Positions 1-12,011 of a stretch of 64,000 bases of DNA are shown in pieces (the stretch's first letter is position 1; the number at the start of each line of letters is the position of its first letter). The translations under genes and the position numbers were made by a program. The notes under the pieces were generated by a model, which saw only the letters and a list, made by a program, of their open reading frames with translations, was not told the DNA's origin and searched no databases. Location of the stretch: positions 744,001-808,000 of the forward strand of contig CBDDBK010000002.1 in the NCBI GenBank assembly GCA_965225715.1. Direction: 5' to 3'. The stretch is from CBDDBK01 sp965225715 (GTDB taxonomy: Bacteria > Bacteroidota > Bacteroidia > Cytophagales > Flammeovirgaceae).

Positions 1-174
1 TTTTATTTATCATAAAAAATATTAAATACAACTTATAGTTTTTCTTTACTCTTGACTTCAGTATTTAATACCTGACCCAAATATTGAGACTGCCTAATTT
101 TTACAATTATTTTAAACAATTAGTGTCGAAAGTATTTTTATAAAAAATTTATTTTCAAATTTCTAATTCATCAT

Positions 175-1788
175 TCATCCTTTCCAACTGCTTTTTAGTG
201 TTACAGTTCGGTTAAAGCATGTTTCCTTAGTATCCCAGCAAAAATAACCCAAGCGTTCAAATTGATAGGGTGTATTTTTTGAGGCATCTTGAAGACTGGG
301 TTCGGCTTTGGCTTGACTTATTTTTTTAGAATTAGGATTGATAAAATCTAAGAAATTTGCTTTTTTGCCAACCTCAGAATCGTTAAATAACCTGTCATAT
401 AAAATAATATTGATGTCTTTAGCATGCATTTTGGAAACCCAATGAATAGTTCCTTTAACCTTAATGCCGCTCTTATCTTGACCACTTCGACTTTCAGGAT
501 AATAATGACAACGTAAAAAAATAATATCACCTTGTTCATTTTTTTCTACCCCGACACACTTAATAATATAAGCATATTTTAGACGAACATAACCGTCGGG
601 TCTAAGTCGGAAATATTTTCTTGGCGCTTCTTCAAGAAAATCATCTTTTTCAATATAAAGTTCTCTGGAAAAAGGCAGCTGCCGTCCTAAGTCTTCTGGG
701 TCACCTGGGCGATTAATGCCTTGGACTTTTTCAGTTTGTCCTTCGGGGTAATTTTCTATAATAACTTTTAAAGGGTTCAAGACAACAAGTCTACGTTGAG
801 CAACTTTATTGAGGTGTTCTCTTAAATAAAATTCCAATAAATCTATTTCTATCACATTATCCCGCTTAGCAATACCAATGGCATGGGCAAAATTCCGTAT
901 AGCTTCAGATGTATAACCTCTTCTGCGTAAGCCTGAAAGCGTAGGTAAACGAGGGTCGTCCCAACTGGAAACATAGTTTTTTTCTACCAATAAAGCCAAC
1001 TTCCGTTTACTCAAAACAGTATAGGTTAAATTTAAACGAGCAAATTCAATTTGTTGAGGATGATAGAGGTTCAAACTTTTTATAATCCAATCATAAAGAG
1101 GACGATGAACCTCAAATTCCAAAGTACAAAGGGAGTGGGTAATTTTTTCGATAGAATCAGAAAGACAATGCGCAAAATCATACATCGGGTAAATATACCA
1201 GTTCTTATGTAATCGAAAATGTTTTTGTTTTTTTATTCTATATAGAATAGGGTCGCGCAAGTGCATGTTGGTAGAAGTCATATCAATTTTAGCTCTAAGG
1301 ACCTTTTCACCTTCCTGAAAATGACCTAAATACATAGCTTGAAATAAATCTAAATTTGTTTCAATAGACCTCTTACGGTAAGGACTTTCTATACCAGCTT
1401 TTTGGGGTATACCTCTCATCTGGGCTATTTCTTCAAAAGAAGAATCATCAACAAAGGCTAATCCTTGTTTAATCAATTCAATAGCAAGTTTATAAAATTT
1501 CTGAAAATAATCGGAAGCATAATACTCTCTTTTTTGCCAGTCGAAACCAAGCCATTTAATATCTTCTTTGATACCTTCGACATAGTTATGTTTTTCTTTA
1601 GTAGGGTTAGTATCATCAAAACGCAAGTTGCATTTACCTGAGTATTTTTCGGCAGTTTCAAAATTTAGACATATAGATTTAGCATGTCCGATATGCAAAT
1701 AACCATTAGGTTCTGGTGGAAATCGAGTGTGTACGCGGTCGTCTTTTTGGGTAATATCTTTTTCTATTTTTTCTTCAATAAAATTCAT
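175..1788 (-). CDS. glnS: Glutamine--tRNA ligase
   Basis: Class I aminoacyl-tRNA synthetase that charges tRNA-Gln with glutamine in the cytoplasm. The 537 residues match bacterial GlnRS in length. The N-terminal Rossmann fold carries the HIGH signature (HIGH at residues 32-35, inside PPEPNGYLHIGHAKS). The KMSKS-type loop appears as VLSKRK at 258-263. The C-terminal half (from about 340) is the beta-barrel anticodon-binding region typical of GlnRS/GluRS. The sequence starts directly with the catalytic domain, without the N-terminal extension seen in eukaryotic and some other GlnRS. No neighbour is close enough to form an operon; the 5' side faces a gap with repeats. Glutamine-specific rather than glutamate-specific identity is inferred from overall similarity to GlnS. 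Confidence 0.95.
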   Translation of the reverse strand: MNFIEEKIEKDITQKDDRVHTRFPPEPNGYLHIGHAKSICLNFETAEKYSGKCNLRFDDTNPTKEKHNYVEGIKEDIKWLGFDWQKREYYASDYFQKFYKLAIELIKQGLAFVDDSSFEEIAQMRGIPQKAGIESPYRKRSIETNLDLFQAMYLGHFQEGEKVLRAKIDMTSTNMHLRDPILYRIKKQKHFRLHKNWYIYPMYDFAHCLSDSIEKITHSLCTLEFEVHRPLYDWIIKSLNLYHPQQIEFARLNLTYTVLSKRKLALLVEKNYVSSWDDPRLPTLSGLRRRGYTSEAIRNFAHAIGIAKRDNVIEIDLLEFYLREHLNKVAQRRLVVLNPLKVIIENYPEGQTEKVQGINRPGDPEDLGRQLPFSRELYIEKDDFLEEAPRKYFRLRPDGYVRLKYAYIIKCVGVEKNEQGDIIFLRCHYYPESRSGQDKSGIKVKGTIHWVSKMHAKDINIILYDRLFNDSEVGKKANFLDFINPNSKKISQAKAEPSLQDASKNTPYQFERLGYFCWDTKETCFNRTVTLKSSWKG

Positions 1789-1930
1789 GTATTTTTTTGT
1801 TTAAGCAGTAATAATTAAGAACTTGAGTTAAGGGTTTTATTTATAAAAAATATGATTATCAATCAAGAAATATAGAAAAGTTAAATTTCTTTCATATACT
1901 TTCACCATTTATCTTTCATCAAATTTAGGC

Positions 1931-2033
1931 TTTATAATTGCTCCATTTGTAAAAAGTTTTTTGGAGGTTTTAATGTGTTGATTTTGAAACTTAACTTTTC
2001 CCAAATAAAAGCAGCATTGCTATCAAATATATT
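1931..2033 (-). repeat. Decayed copy of the 95-bp dispersed repeat
   Basis: Aligns by eye to the reverse complement of the 95-bp repeat: TTTATA near the left end, GATTTTGAAACTTAAC in the middle, and GCATTGCTAT at the right, in the same order and spacing. Several substitutions and small gaps make it less certain than the three main copies. Confidence 0.5.
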
Positions 2034-2265
2034 TTCCAAATACCCTAACCTTTCTATAAAGATTCAAGGCTTTTTTTATAAATTACTGTGATTTTTTTTA
2101 CATTCTTAAATAAACCCTCATCTTATTTTTTAGTTTTACTAAACTTAAAATAGAAGTGTTTATTTACACCCATTAGACTTTTCTAAAAAAAGTCAATTCA
2201 AAACAGGGGCAAAAAAAGACAATCAAAAAAATAAAATTGCTGGGATATTCTTATTAGATAATTTT

Positions 2266-2360
2266 TATAGCAAAGCTATTTTATTTTGCGAAATGTTAAG
2301 TTTCAATACCAATAGGTTAGAATCCGGGAAACTCTCTTTTTCAAGTAACCTGAGTATAAA
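2266..2360 (+). repeat. 95-bp dispersed intergenic repeat, copy 1
   Basis: Begins TATAGCAAAGCTATTTTATT and ends near TGAGTATAAA. The same 95 bases recur, with a few substitutions, at 37581-37675 (same strand) and 31435-31529 (opposite strand). All three copies lie between genes. The short inner palindrome AGCAAAGCT sits at the left end. No open frame is kept between copies, so this is a non-coding element. Confidence 0.85.
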
Positions 2361-2452
2361 CCATCTTCCTCCTATGCCTTTTCTGCCTTTTTGAAACTTT
2401 ATCAACAATATATTTTTTTAAATTAATTTTGGTTTTATTGGGATTTTTTATC

Positions 2453-3433
2453 CTATTTTTTCTGAAATAATGTAAGGTTTTGTTCTTTCATTTTATTTTT
2501 CTGATTATGTAGTGAAGGTAAAGAATAAAACTTTGATTTTAAATAAATTGGAGCATTATCAATTTCTTCAATTTTGTTAGGAATAGAATAATATTGACTT
2601 AAATGATCCCAATCTTTATTCCTTAAAGTTATTACTTGATTGAGGTAAAAACTAACCCAATAATTTCCTAATTTTGAATGACCTGTTTCTTGTAAAAGTT
2701 TATGTTCAGTGATATTGGTATAGTTGACATCTAATTCAAAACCAATAAATTGCCTTCCAAGTCGTTTAGCAGCTAAAGCTGTTGTACCAGCACCACTAAA
2801 AGGATCTAAGATAATATCTCCTTCATCTGAAGCCATTAAAATGATTCTTTCCAATAAATGTATAGGTAGCTGGCAAGGATGCTTATCTCTATATTTATTA
2901 TGTTTTACTCTATGTATATCTGTCCAAACGTCAGAAATTAAGGGACCATAAGGGTGTAACATTTTCTTTTTCCCACCATAATCTTTAGACAGAATTTTTG
3001 ATTTTCGGGAGCGCTGATGTGGATAGCGTATTTCATTGAATTTCAATTGTTTATTATCTTTTGCATAAAATAAAATTCCATAATGGGCAGGTTGTAATAT
3101 TTTTCCCATTGGTGCTGTAGGTGCATTCCAGCTGATCCAATGTTTGAAATCGGCTTGTTTGTTTAGAAATGAGGTGTAATAAGTTAGCCATTTAGGAATA
3201 TTATGCAAAAAAATACTTCCAGTTGGTTTTGTGATACGTACCATTTCGGTAATCCAATGTTCAGACCAATCCAAATAATCTTGAATTTTTAAATGATCTT
3301 TATAACTATTATAGCCTTTTTTTAGATTAAAAGGTGGATCTGCAAAAGTAACATCTATTGAATTATCGGAAACCGTTTTTAAAAGTTCTAAACAATCACC
3401 TTGAACGATTCTATTCAGATATTTTTTGATCAT
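2453..3433 (-). CDS. Site-specific DNA methyltransferase (adenine- or cytosine-N4-specific, beta-type order)
   Basis: Transfers a methyl group from S-adenosylmethionine to an exocyclic amino group in DNA. The catalytic motif IV is DPPF at residues 32-35 and precedes the SAM-binding motif I DPFSGAGTT at 210-218, the order of beta-class N4/N6-amino methyltransferases (family N6_N4_Mtase). The protein is 326 residues, normal for the family, with about 100 extra residues after the catalytic core. It sits directly downstream of a restriction-endonuclease remnant; the endonuclease stop and this start overlap by 4 bases (3430-3433), so the two were once a translationally coupled type II system. With the nuclease broken, this enzyme probably survives as a solitary methylase. 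The target base and site cannot be read from sequence. Confidence 0.88.
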   Translation of the reverse strand: MIKKYLNRIVQGDCLELLKTVSDNSIDVTFADPPFNLKKGYNSYKDHLKIQDYLDWSEHWITEMVRITKPTGSIFLHNIPKWLTYYTSFLNKQADFKHWISWNAPTAPMGKILQPAHYGILFYAKDNKQLKFNEIRYPHQRSRKSKILSKDYGGKKKMLHPYGPLISDVWTDIHRVKHNKYRDKHPCQLPIHLLERIILMASDEGDIILDPFSGAGTTALAAKRLGRQFIGFELDVNYTNITEHKLLQETGHSKLGNYWVSFYLNQVITLRNKDWDHLSQYYSIPNKIEEIDNAPIYLKSKFYSLPSLHNQKNKMKEQNLTLFQKK

Positions 3434-3958
3434 TTTAAGATGGTGTTTAGAAAATTAATGAATCTTTTTATTTCAGTTTTTTCAAAAGTAAATACATCAT
3501 CGTATGCTGATACCATACGTTTTAAATCACCTTTTCGAACATACCAACCTATTCCGTCTATAAAACCAATAAATTTTGAAGTAGGATAATATTTGGTAAT
3601 TAAAGATTTAATTTGATGTTCTGTTTTTGACTTATCTCCTTGACCAGACGAAGTTGTTACTAAAAAAGAGCTTTCTATAATAATTTTAGGATTGGCTTTA
3701 TTGGGGATAATAAAATCCATCTTTCATTTGCTAAACCTGTTAGAGCCAGTAACACTCTTAGACCATTCTCTCTTTGTTTTAAGAGATTTATGAATATCTT
3801 TTTATTAAGACCGTTTGTTTCCACTTGATTTTTAATGACCAATAGAGTTTCACATAAAGAATTTATATGACTTTCATATTTTTCCTGAAAAACTGGACTA
3901 TAGAAATAAAAAGTATTTTTTTTATAACGGTCTGAAACTTTATGTTATTGGTAGTCAT
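3430..3958 (-). pseudogene. Type II restriction endonuclease remnant, frameshifted
   Basis: A 96-residue open frame (3430-3720) begins MDFIIPNKANPKIIIESSF and continues with TTSSGQGDKSKTE, a pattern I associate with PD-(D/E)xK type II restriction enzymes (E in IIIESSF as a likely metal ligand). Upstream, a second frame on the same strand reads through YFYSPVFQEKYE and LLKQREWSKSVTGSNRF, then stops just before the 96-residue frame, and a third short frame from an ATG at 3956-3958 precedes it. Two frame changes, one near an eight-T run at about 3917-3923, would join them. The joined product would be only about 175 residues, shorter than usual for such nucleases, so the 5' part may also be lost. 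The methyltransferase partner follows with a 4-base overlap. The family assignment is from memory of the motif. Confidence 0.6.
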
Positions 3959-4016
3959 AATTTTGTATATATTAAAAAAGTAATTACTGGTTTTCAGTTT
4001 ACAAGAGGGATAAACC

Positions 4017-7000
4017 TTACCTTTCCAACAGCACATATCCTCTTATACTTTGAATGGGATTTTCCGAAGTTCTGTCTTCATAAGTTATAACCCATTCATA
4101 AGTACCTACAGAAAGTTCTGCACCTGTATTAAACCGTGTTCCATTCCACCAATCTTGATCATTTAAGTTGGATAGGTTAAATTCTGATTCTATATCCTTA
4201 GTATAAACAACATTTTGCCAACGATCATATATGGTCATTTTAAAGTTGCGAAGGTAATAGCCAAAAACTGAAAAATTGTCATTAAGTCCATCGCCATTAG
4301 GTGTAAAAATGTCGGGGACATAAAGTAAAGTAGGACATAGATTATTGACTATAAGAATTGTTGTGTCCGAACCACAAGAAGCGCCTAAACTTGTTGTTAA
4401 AATACTTGTATAAATTCCTGGCGAAGAAATACTAATATTTTGACTATTAGAAATAACATTTCCTATACTATCTAACCAAATAACATTTCGTTGAACCCCT
4501 GGATAATTAATATAGAATCTATTAATTACCGGTAAAAATGTATAACTGGTAATGTCTGGAATACTTAAATTTGGTTGAAAACAAACAGCCGTATCTATCA
4601 CATTGGCTATTCCGTTTCCTCTAAATACAACTTCAATACTATCAAGATAACTGCAATTCCCTGCTGTTATCATAACGCTATAATATCCTGGTGATCCAAC
4701 TTCTATAGTTGGTGTTGTATCTCCTGTTTGCCAAACAAAAGTAACCTCTCCTGATGTAGAAATAGCCGACCTTGTACCAATAGTTGCTAAGTCACCTAAA
4801 CAAGCGATATTAAATTGAGTCAAATTAACAACATCTATAGGTTCATAAAGTATTGTAATTGTTTGTCTATCTTGACAAATTCCATCATCAACCAAAAGTT
4901 CTATTTGAATAGGATAAGGCATAAAATCTTCTCTATAAGGAATTATAATACTACTCTCTAAACCTTGTTGAAGAATGATATCTGGGGTTTCAATATTTAA
5001 TTTTGTCCAAGTATAGGTAACTGTTCTGCCTAAATGAGTTGGATCAAAACCTGATAAAATAACAGAATCTTCAGGGCAATAAATAATTGGCAATTCGGTA
5101 GTAGAAATACTGGCATTTAATTCTGGTAAAACCTGTACTCTAATAGTATCAAAAGTTGGTTCACAAAGTGTTCCATTTTCCGTTCTTACACTTATAAAAA
5201 ATAAGCCTGTATTGGAAGGTATAAAAGTAATTGAAGAGCTTAGCTCTCCCGTACTCCATACATAATTTATTCCTCCTTCGGCATCTAAAGTTAAAGTATT
5301 ATTGAGACATATAGTAGTATCATTTTGAATGATATTAGCTTGAGAGTTTCTTTCAAAACAAACTCTAACGGTATCTTTGGTTTCACAACTTAAAGCACTT
5401 GGAAATATTACCGTTACTTCATACAAAAAGCAAGTATAATCTCCATGTGTAGCAAAATTCTAAATCTAAAATAGCATCATTATCAATAATTTGATTGTCA
5501 TTAATTCTTCTCCAAGTATATTGAGTAGTTACGGAATGTCCAGGATCAAAAGCTGAAAGCCTTAAGGTCTCTGTTTCGCATAAAGTTGTGTCATCTGGTA
5601 GATTAATGATAGGTTGTATCATTGAGCTTGCTATAAAGTTTAATTCGCTAAAACAACCTGTTATTGGGTCAGTTACTCTTAAAAAATAATTTCCATCTTG
5701 AGTAATTTCTGCTAATCTGTTAACAGAAATAGTATCCATTCCACGCAACCATAAATAATTTTGATTTAATGGAAGTTGATCACCTAAGACAGTTGAAGGT
5801 AAACAAAAAATAACATTAGCTGGAATACCTTGTATGATAGGTAATGGGTTATAGGTTAAATTATAAAAAGCTGTATCACTACAAGTTGTACTATCATCAA
5901 TGACGACCAAGCGGTACATTTGTTCTATATTAACTTGTATACTCGATAAAATACCTATTAGTACACCTGTTTCGTCTGTCCATTCATAACGTACATTTGG
6001 AGTATGTCCTGCTGTATTAGCTGATAAAAAAGTAAGATTACCAATACAATTACCCAGAGGATTCACTTGAATTTGAGCAACAGGTGGAACATGAACAATT
6101 ACATAAGCCGAATCCATATATGTACAACCACTGGCCGTATTGGTTGTCATTAAAGTATAATAACCTTCTAAGGTTGGAGTTATTGATTCATTCATAGTTG
6201 TATCATCTGCCGGATCTATCCACATATGAGTTATATCCAAAACACCTGCTAAAGGTGAAGTTATAAGTGATGCAGGTAAACAACCTAAAAAAGTATCAGC
6301 CAAAGTAAATATAGGTAAGGGATTAAATATTACTCGAGCGGTATCTAAAACGGTACAACGCGTATTTGGTAAATTCAAATCAGTTATCTGAACAGTATAA
6401 AGATTAGAAGCTGATGGATTAAAAACAACTAAAGTATCAGCTGTGGCCCCCGGAATAATAACACCATCACGGTACCAAATATAATTGACTAGTGGGCTTG
6501 AAACAGAAGTTCGCAAAAGCTGCTGTCCTTCATCATCACAAAAAGTTAAAGCATCAATCACCGTATCAGTACCAAATAATATCTCAACAGTTGGTATATC
6601 ATTAAAAAAGACTTCTATTGTATCGGTATCTTCACAACCTTCTTGACTTCCAACAGTAACATAATAACTTCCTGGATTTGTAACTGTAAAAGCCGTATCA
6701 CTACTTCCATCTTGCCATAAGTAAGTTTGAAAAGGACCTGGATACAACAGCAAATTATCATTTGTACAAATTATAGTATCATTTCCTAAATTAATATTAG
6801 GCATCATATTTACAACTACTAATACGGTATCCCTATCTATACAGCCACTAAAATCATCTGTTTTTTCAATAATAATTTCAAAAGGTGAGTTAAGTATAGC
6901 AAAAGTGCGGGTTAATGAAAAAAGAGTATCGGTAGCGGGTTGTAATGTGCCATTGATAAACCATTGGTAACTAAAGTCGGCATAACTTTCTGGTGTTGGT

Positions 7001-10000
7001 AATATAAATTTATTATCACTAACGGTAACGGTTGTACCTTGACAAATGTTTATAGTATCTTGGATAATATTAGCTTCAACATCTGGAGATTGAATAACTT
7101 GTCTATGTATAGCTAATATTTTACCTGTTACTGAAGATTCTGTAATTCTGTACAAAGTATAGGTACCACTTCGATCTGGTTGTATAGTAGGATTAGGAAT
7201 ATTACGATCAGAAAGACAACAAACACCTTCAAAATCTATCCATGTAAAATTTGAATTCCCGCCAGGGTTATTAAAAGGTTGTCCTATAATAGTCGTATTA
7301 TCTAAACAAACAATAGCTGTATCAACAGTAAAATTAAAATTATAAACCGCCGTACTGGTTTGGCATAAACAATTTAAAGTATTCGTTCTATCTAAAGTTG
7401 CTGTTAGGGTACCTGTATTTGAAAGTTCGTCTAATAAAGTTGTTAAATTTGTTGTTAAATGAAAACTATCCATACTTTGTATCACTTCTCCAATATCTGC
7501 AATATCTATTCCTGTACTACCACTTGACAAATTAACGTTATAGCCTGTTTGGTCTAAACTCGAAATATTATTTAATGTAACCTGAATGGTTTGCCCTGTT
7601 TGATCAATATTGGTTATACATAAATTATTTAATTCAAGTGTTGGGCGGTTTATAGCAATGATATTTTGAGCTGTATCTAAAGAAAGTCGTCCATCTGGAC
7701 AAAATAAGCCAGATCCCGGACAAGTCATATTTTGAGTAATATAACTTTCGGCATCATAAACATGGGTCTGACAAAGCTCGCTAGCATTTTGTCCAGCCTG
7801 AGTCATAAACTCTAAAATATTTGTAGCAATAGTAAATATTGTATATGTTTCAGGGGGAATTCCCCAAATCAACTCTCTACCAACTATATTTGGTTCTCCC
7901 CAAGCAGCTGAAGCACTCATAGGTACATAAGTAACCCCTAAAGGCAAAGTAATGCTTAAAGAATCGGTAATATTAGTAGTGCCACCATTAAATAAACCTT
8001 GGGTCTGTACTTCTGTCCTTACCTCAAAAGTACCTGAACAAGCTGGTGTTTCTTGGACATTGATAAATAAATTTGACTCATAATCTCTTAAATAAACTTC
8101 TCTGGTTTCGAAAATAACTTGATTAGATGATGTTGGCATACAAAATTGAAAATACTCTAAAGAGCCTTCTAAATTATTTCCAGAAATAAAATCACAATTT
8201 AGAAATGTTTCAATGCCTACTCTTAAAGTTGCGCCTGCCTCAATTCCATTAACACCAATATCGGTAAGAATCGAATCAAGATATATAATCAGAGTATCTA
8301 CACCAGCGCCACTTATTGTACGAATTCCACCTGCAGGGTCGTTTACAGCACGAGTCAAAGGAAGTATACCCAAAGTTGTAAAACCTGTAGGTGTAAAAGT
8401 AACATTATTTCCTATGCCAAAACCGTTATTTAGTGGTAGTCTTATTATAACATTATTAGATATACTCTGAGATATATTTTCTACATTAAGCTCTATCAAT
8501 GGTTCATCACAAAAATCCACTATATCAGCAGTTCGTATATCTGTTATAGTCAAAATTGACCCTGTCGAAATATTTTGGCTTATGCTATCTATGACACAAG
8601 GTGCTAAAGGGTCTTGATTATCTCTGGCGATAGTACCTGTTAAAATATCTTCCATAGCATTGCAACGAAAACGAATATTAGCTGTCATTTGTGAGTCAAA
8701 ACAAGCATTAGCAGAACCATATACCCTATATTCTTTGACTCCTCCCAAACCACAATCGCCTATATTAATTGGATAGTATGTTGTTAAATCAGCTGTTAAG
8801 CGCCCTATACCGCAGCCAGCAGGTGAACTTATATCTACAATACTATCAATAGTTATACGGTTATCGGTAGCAATATCTAGCCAAAACTGAGTAGCATCAG
8901 TATTATAGCTGTTAAGAACTGGATTAACAATTCTAAGATTCCAAAAAAATTGTTCCTGTCCATATTCTAAACTGCTAGTATTAATGTCCAAATTGGCAGG
9001 ATAATTTGTATTTAACGTTTGGGTCAAAGTACTTTCAAAATCATCGGTTACCCCATTAAGATTTAAAATTCCTGTTGTTGTTGTAAGATAGCCCCAATTG
9101 ATTGGTTCTATAAATGAAGCGGCACAATTATAAGGAAATGTTCCTGTTAATATCAGATCATTACCAATAATATCAGCCGAATCAAAGATTCCATTTTCAA
9201 ATAAAGTACGAAGTCCTAAAGAACCATCTCCAGCTATACTAAAATTTTGCATATCTCCATCTAACTCTACAATTAAAGAATCTAAGACAAAAGGATCTAT
9301 GGTCAGACGATCAATATCAATTCGATCATAGCTAAAAATATTTCGCCTTTCACAACCAAAAGGGTTGTCGGGTAAAAGACCTCCATTCCACCGGACAAAA
9401 AAAGTACTACCATAATAACGGTTATCACATAATTGACGGGATGTACCAGGAGGTGTAATAGGTGCCTGTACCAGTTCAAAATTGATAATGTTGGGTCCAT
9501 TTAAAATAGTAAAATTATTAAAATAGGGGAGATTAAGGTTTGTGGCATAGATTGTTTGGAGATGACTTAACGGCAAATCTTCATTTCTTAATACCAAATA
9601 ATCAATTGTTAAAATCACCGTATCACCTTCATCAAAAGTAAAACCTATAGGCAAAGCACAACCATTGCCCAGCAAAGAATCTACATGCAAAATAAACTCA
9701 TAGCCAGATTGAGTCGATGTACCTGAAAATTCTATATCATTATATTGAATATTAGTACAGAAATAACTTGTACCTGAACTGGAATCTTTAATTTCTAAAT
9801 TAAAAATTCGGGGTTCTAAAAAATCTCTACTATTTACAAAGTTTCCAGTATTAAAAATGTTACCTTCTCTAAAAAAAATAGCGCTATAGGCTTCTTGATT
9901 TCCATCGGTTTCTATCCGCATGGCTGTTACTGTTCTAAAAGTATCATTTCTGACAAGCAAAAAAGAATCCGGTGAACAACCTATAGGAAAGTCTCCAATA

Positions 10001-11316
10001 TTTAATCTGAAAGCTTCATGACTAATCTGGGTAGAAGGTGCTGGATTACAAATTGTAAAATCGAAATCTTCTGCATTTAAACGATTCAAAAAACTTCGAG
10101 ATAGGTTACCTTCAACATCTAAAATGATAGGGTAATTGCAATTAGGGGTTGTAGAATTAGGAATAACGTTTAGGTCACGTATAAAAAAATCTTCATTTGA
10201 ATGATCTGTACTATCCAAACAATCCGGTACCAAACCACCTATACAAATTTGCGAATTGCTTAAACTAACATTATCAGGATAGTCTGTAAAGAAAATAAAA
10301 CGTCCTGTTTCAGCATTATAGCTTGTACTATCAGCATCTATATTTACACCACTATTTAAACGTATTTGAGGAAGTGTTATCCTATTCCATAATAGCCAAT
10401 TAGGCAGTACACAATCAAAAACTAAACGAGGATTTGTTTGTTCAATATTCAAATTATCAGTTATAGATATGCATATTTCACCGACATTAGAAGTTTCCAT
10501 TAGATTAACATCATCAACAAGATAATTAGTGATGGTAAATACTTGATTGATAAAAAGATCATCAGATTCTATAGAAATATTAGTAGTATTACCTATAAGA
10601 CAGTTTATTTGATAGGACATTTGAAAGCTCCAATCATTGAATATTAGTGGGCATTCACTCACCATACCAACCCATTCAACTCGTAAAGTATCACCAGGTG
10701 CAATATTTGGAGGAAAGATTAAACCATTGTAAGTGATTGGAACACCTGATAAAGTCGTATTACCTAATGCGTCAAAACTCGCATTAGCTATAGAATTTCT
10801 AGCCGAATCAGTGCCCATATTTCGAAATGTCAAAGAATAAGTTATTGATTGCGCATTACTAATGGTATCTATTGAGCTAGAATTGGAAATAAGTATAAAT
10901 TCCGCCTGTGGCCGTAGTATAGTTATAGTAGACATGTTAGGCACACTATTAATAATAGTTCCATCGCAAATAGATGATACATTGGTTGTTACATTGCAAG
11001 AAACGCCTGCAACAGTTGCTAAAGTTAGGGTATCGACAAAAGTTGCACCTGACAAAACAGGTTCATTAATATAAGTACGAGAAGTAATTGCCTGACCTTG
11101 GCAATTTACATTTATCGTAAAACTGTCTATAGTTTCTATGCTTATATTTTGAATAGTTATTTCTACATCTTGGCTGTCACATAAAGTCATACCAATAACA
11201 CCAACATTTATAACTTGAAAACCGTTAGTAGCCGTTACTCTTTTTGCTTCAGAAGTAAAAGTAAATAGAGAAAAAAACAGTAAATATAAAGTGATAAACG
11301 ATGTAAATAATTTCAT
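4017..11316 (-). CDS. Giant T9SS type B secreted surface protein, one gene split by a frameshift
   Basis: Two adjoining frames form one gene of about 2,430 codons. The upstream frame (5419-11316, 1965 residues) starts with a signal peptide (MKLFTSFITLYLLFFSLFTF) and runs through long beta-rich, Thr/Asn-rich repeats. From about residue 1,370 these become PKD/Ig-like modules with regular Cys, W and GxYxxxxT patterns. The downstream frame (4017-5426) continues the same Ig-like modules and ends with a gliding-motility C-terminal domain: the motif PDIFTPNGDGLNDNF, then YDRWQNVVY and the terminal RGYVLLER, diagnostic of type B T9SS cargo. Shifting one base at the four-A run 5454-5457 (plus strand) fuses the frames, reading ...LEF-ATHGDYTCFLYEVTV. 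Expected to be exported by the type IX system and kept at the surface. It could be an adhesin, but nothing in the sequence identifies a ligand. Confidence 0.85.
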
Positions 11317-11567
11317 TTTTCTATGATTGATAATTTAAGTCCACGTATTTTGAAAAATCTTGTTTTAGATTTTATTATATAATAACAAGTTTTATGATAA
11401 CAAGTTTTTTATTAATTTAATAGGTATTTTAGTAATATCAATTTCTATTCCATAATTGACAATTAATCCTTTATGATCTACAATTTATAAAAAGCATTTC
11501 TGTTGATTTTCTTATGTTTAATATTCTTTTTAAAATTGAAAATTGAATTTTAGAAGATTATACAAAG

Positions 11568-12004
11568 CAATACTTCGGTAAATTTTATAACAAATTGATT
11601 ATAATATAATTAAATTTATTTTTTTTATTTAATACTTTGATAATCAAATAACAATATATGTATGGTATTTTTATTATTTAATTTATTGAAAATAAGACAA
11701 TTAAACTTTCAAAGTGTGCGTTTTTTTATCCAAATATTAATTTTAATCAAGTACAGATTTCACTAAAGTTGCTAAAAAATAGATATTTTAGTCAATTTTT
11801 AAAATATAAATAATTGATTATCAGTAAAATATATAGTAAAAAATTTCTTAAATATCGCTTAAAATAGTTCCGAAGTATTGTTTTACTAAAGTTGCTAAAA
11901 AATAAATTAAATATTTATTTTTTATAAATTAAATAATTGATTATCAGAATAATATAAAATAAAAAAATTTCTTAAATATCGTTTAAAATAGTTCCGAAGT
12001 ATTG
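11568..12004. repeat. Composite element with CAATACTTCGG ends and a two-unit ~123-bp tandem repeat
   Basis: The left end CAATACTTCGGTAAATTTTAT at 11568 matches the left end of the 147-bp element at 27473. The right side carries two tandem units: 11762-11880 and 11885-12004. Each starts ACTAAAGTTGCTAAAAAATA, contains AAATAATTGATTATCAG and ends AGTTCCGAAGTATTG, the reverse complement of the left end. It looks like an element whose right part was duplicated in tandem, or two nested insertions. Confidence 0.65.
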
Positions 12005-12011
12005 ACAAAGG

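Larger units (their letters stand above)
1789..2452. other. Gene-free gap with two dispersed-repeat copies
   Basis: No convincing coding sequence on either strand. The gap holds a decayed reverse-oriented copy (about 1931-2033) and a well-kept forward copy (2266-2360) of the 95-bp dispersed repeat, facing each other around about 230 bases of AT-rich sequence in which I see nothing. It separates the start side of glnS from the 3' end of the DNA methyltransferase gene. Confidence 0.6.
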
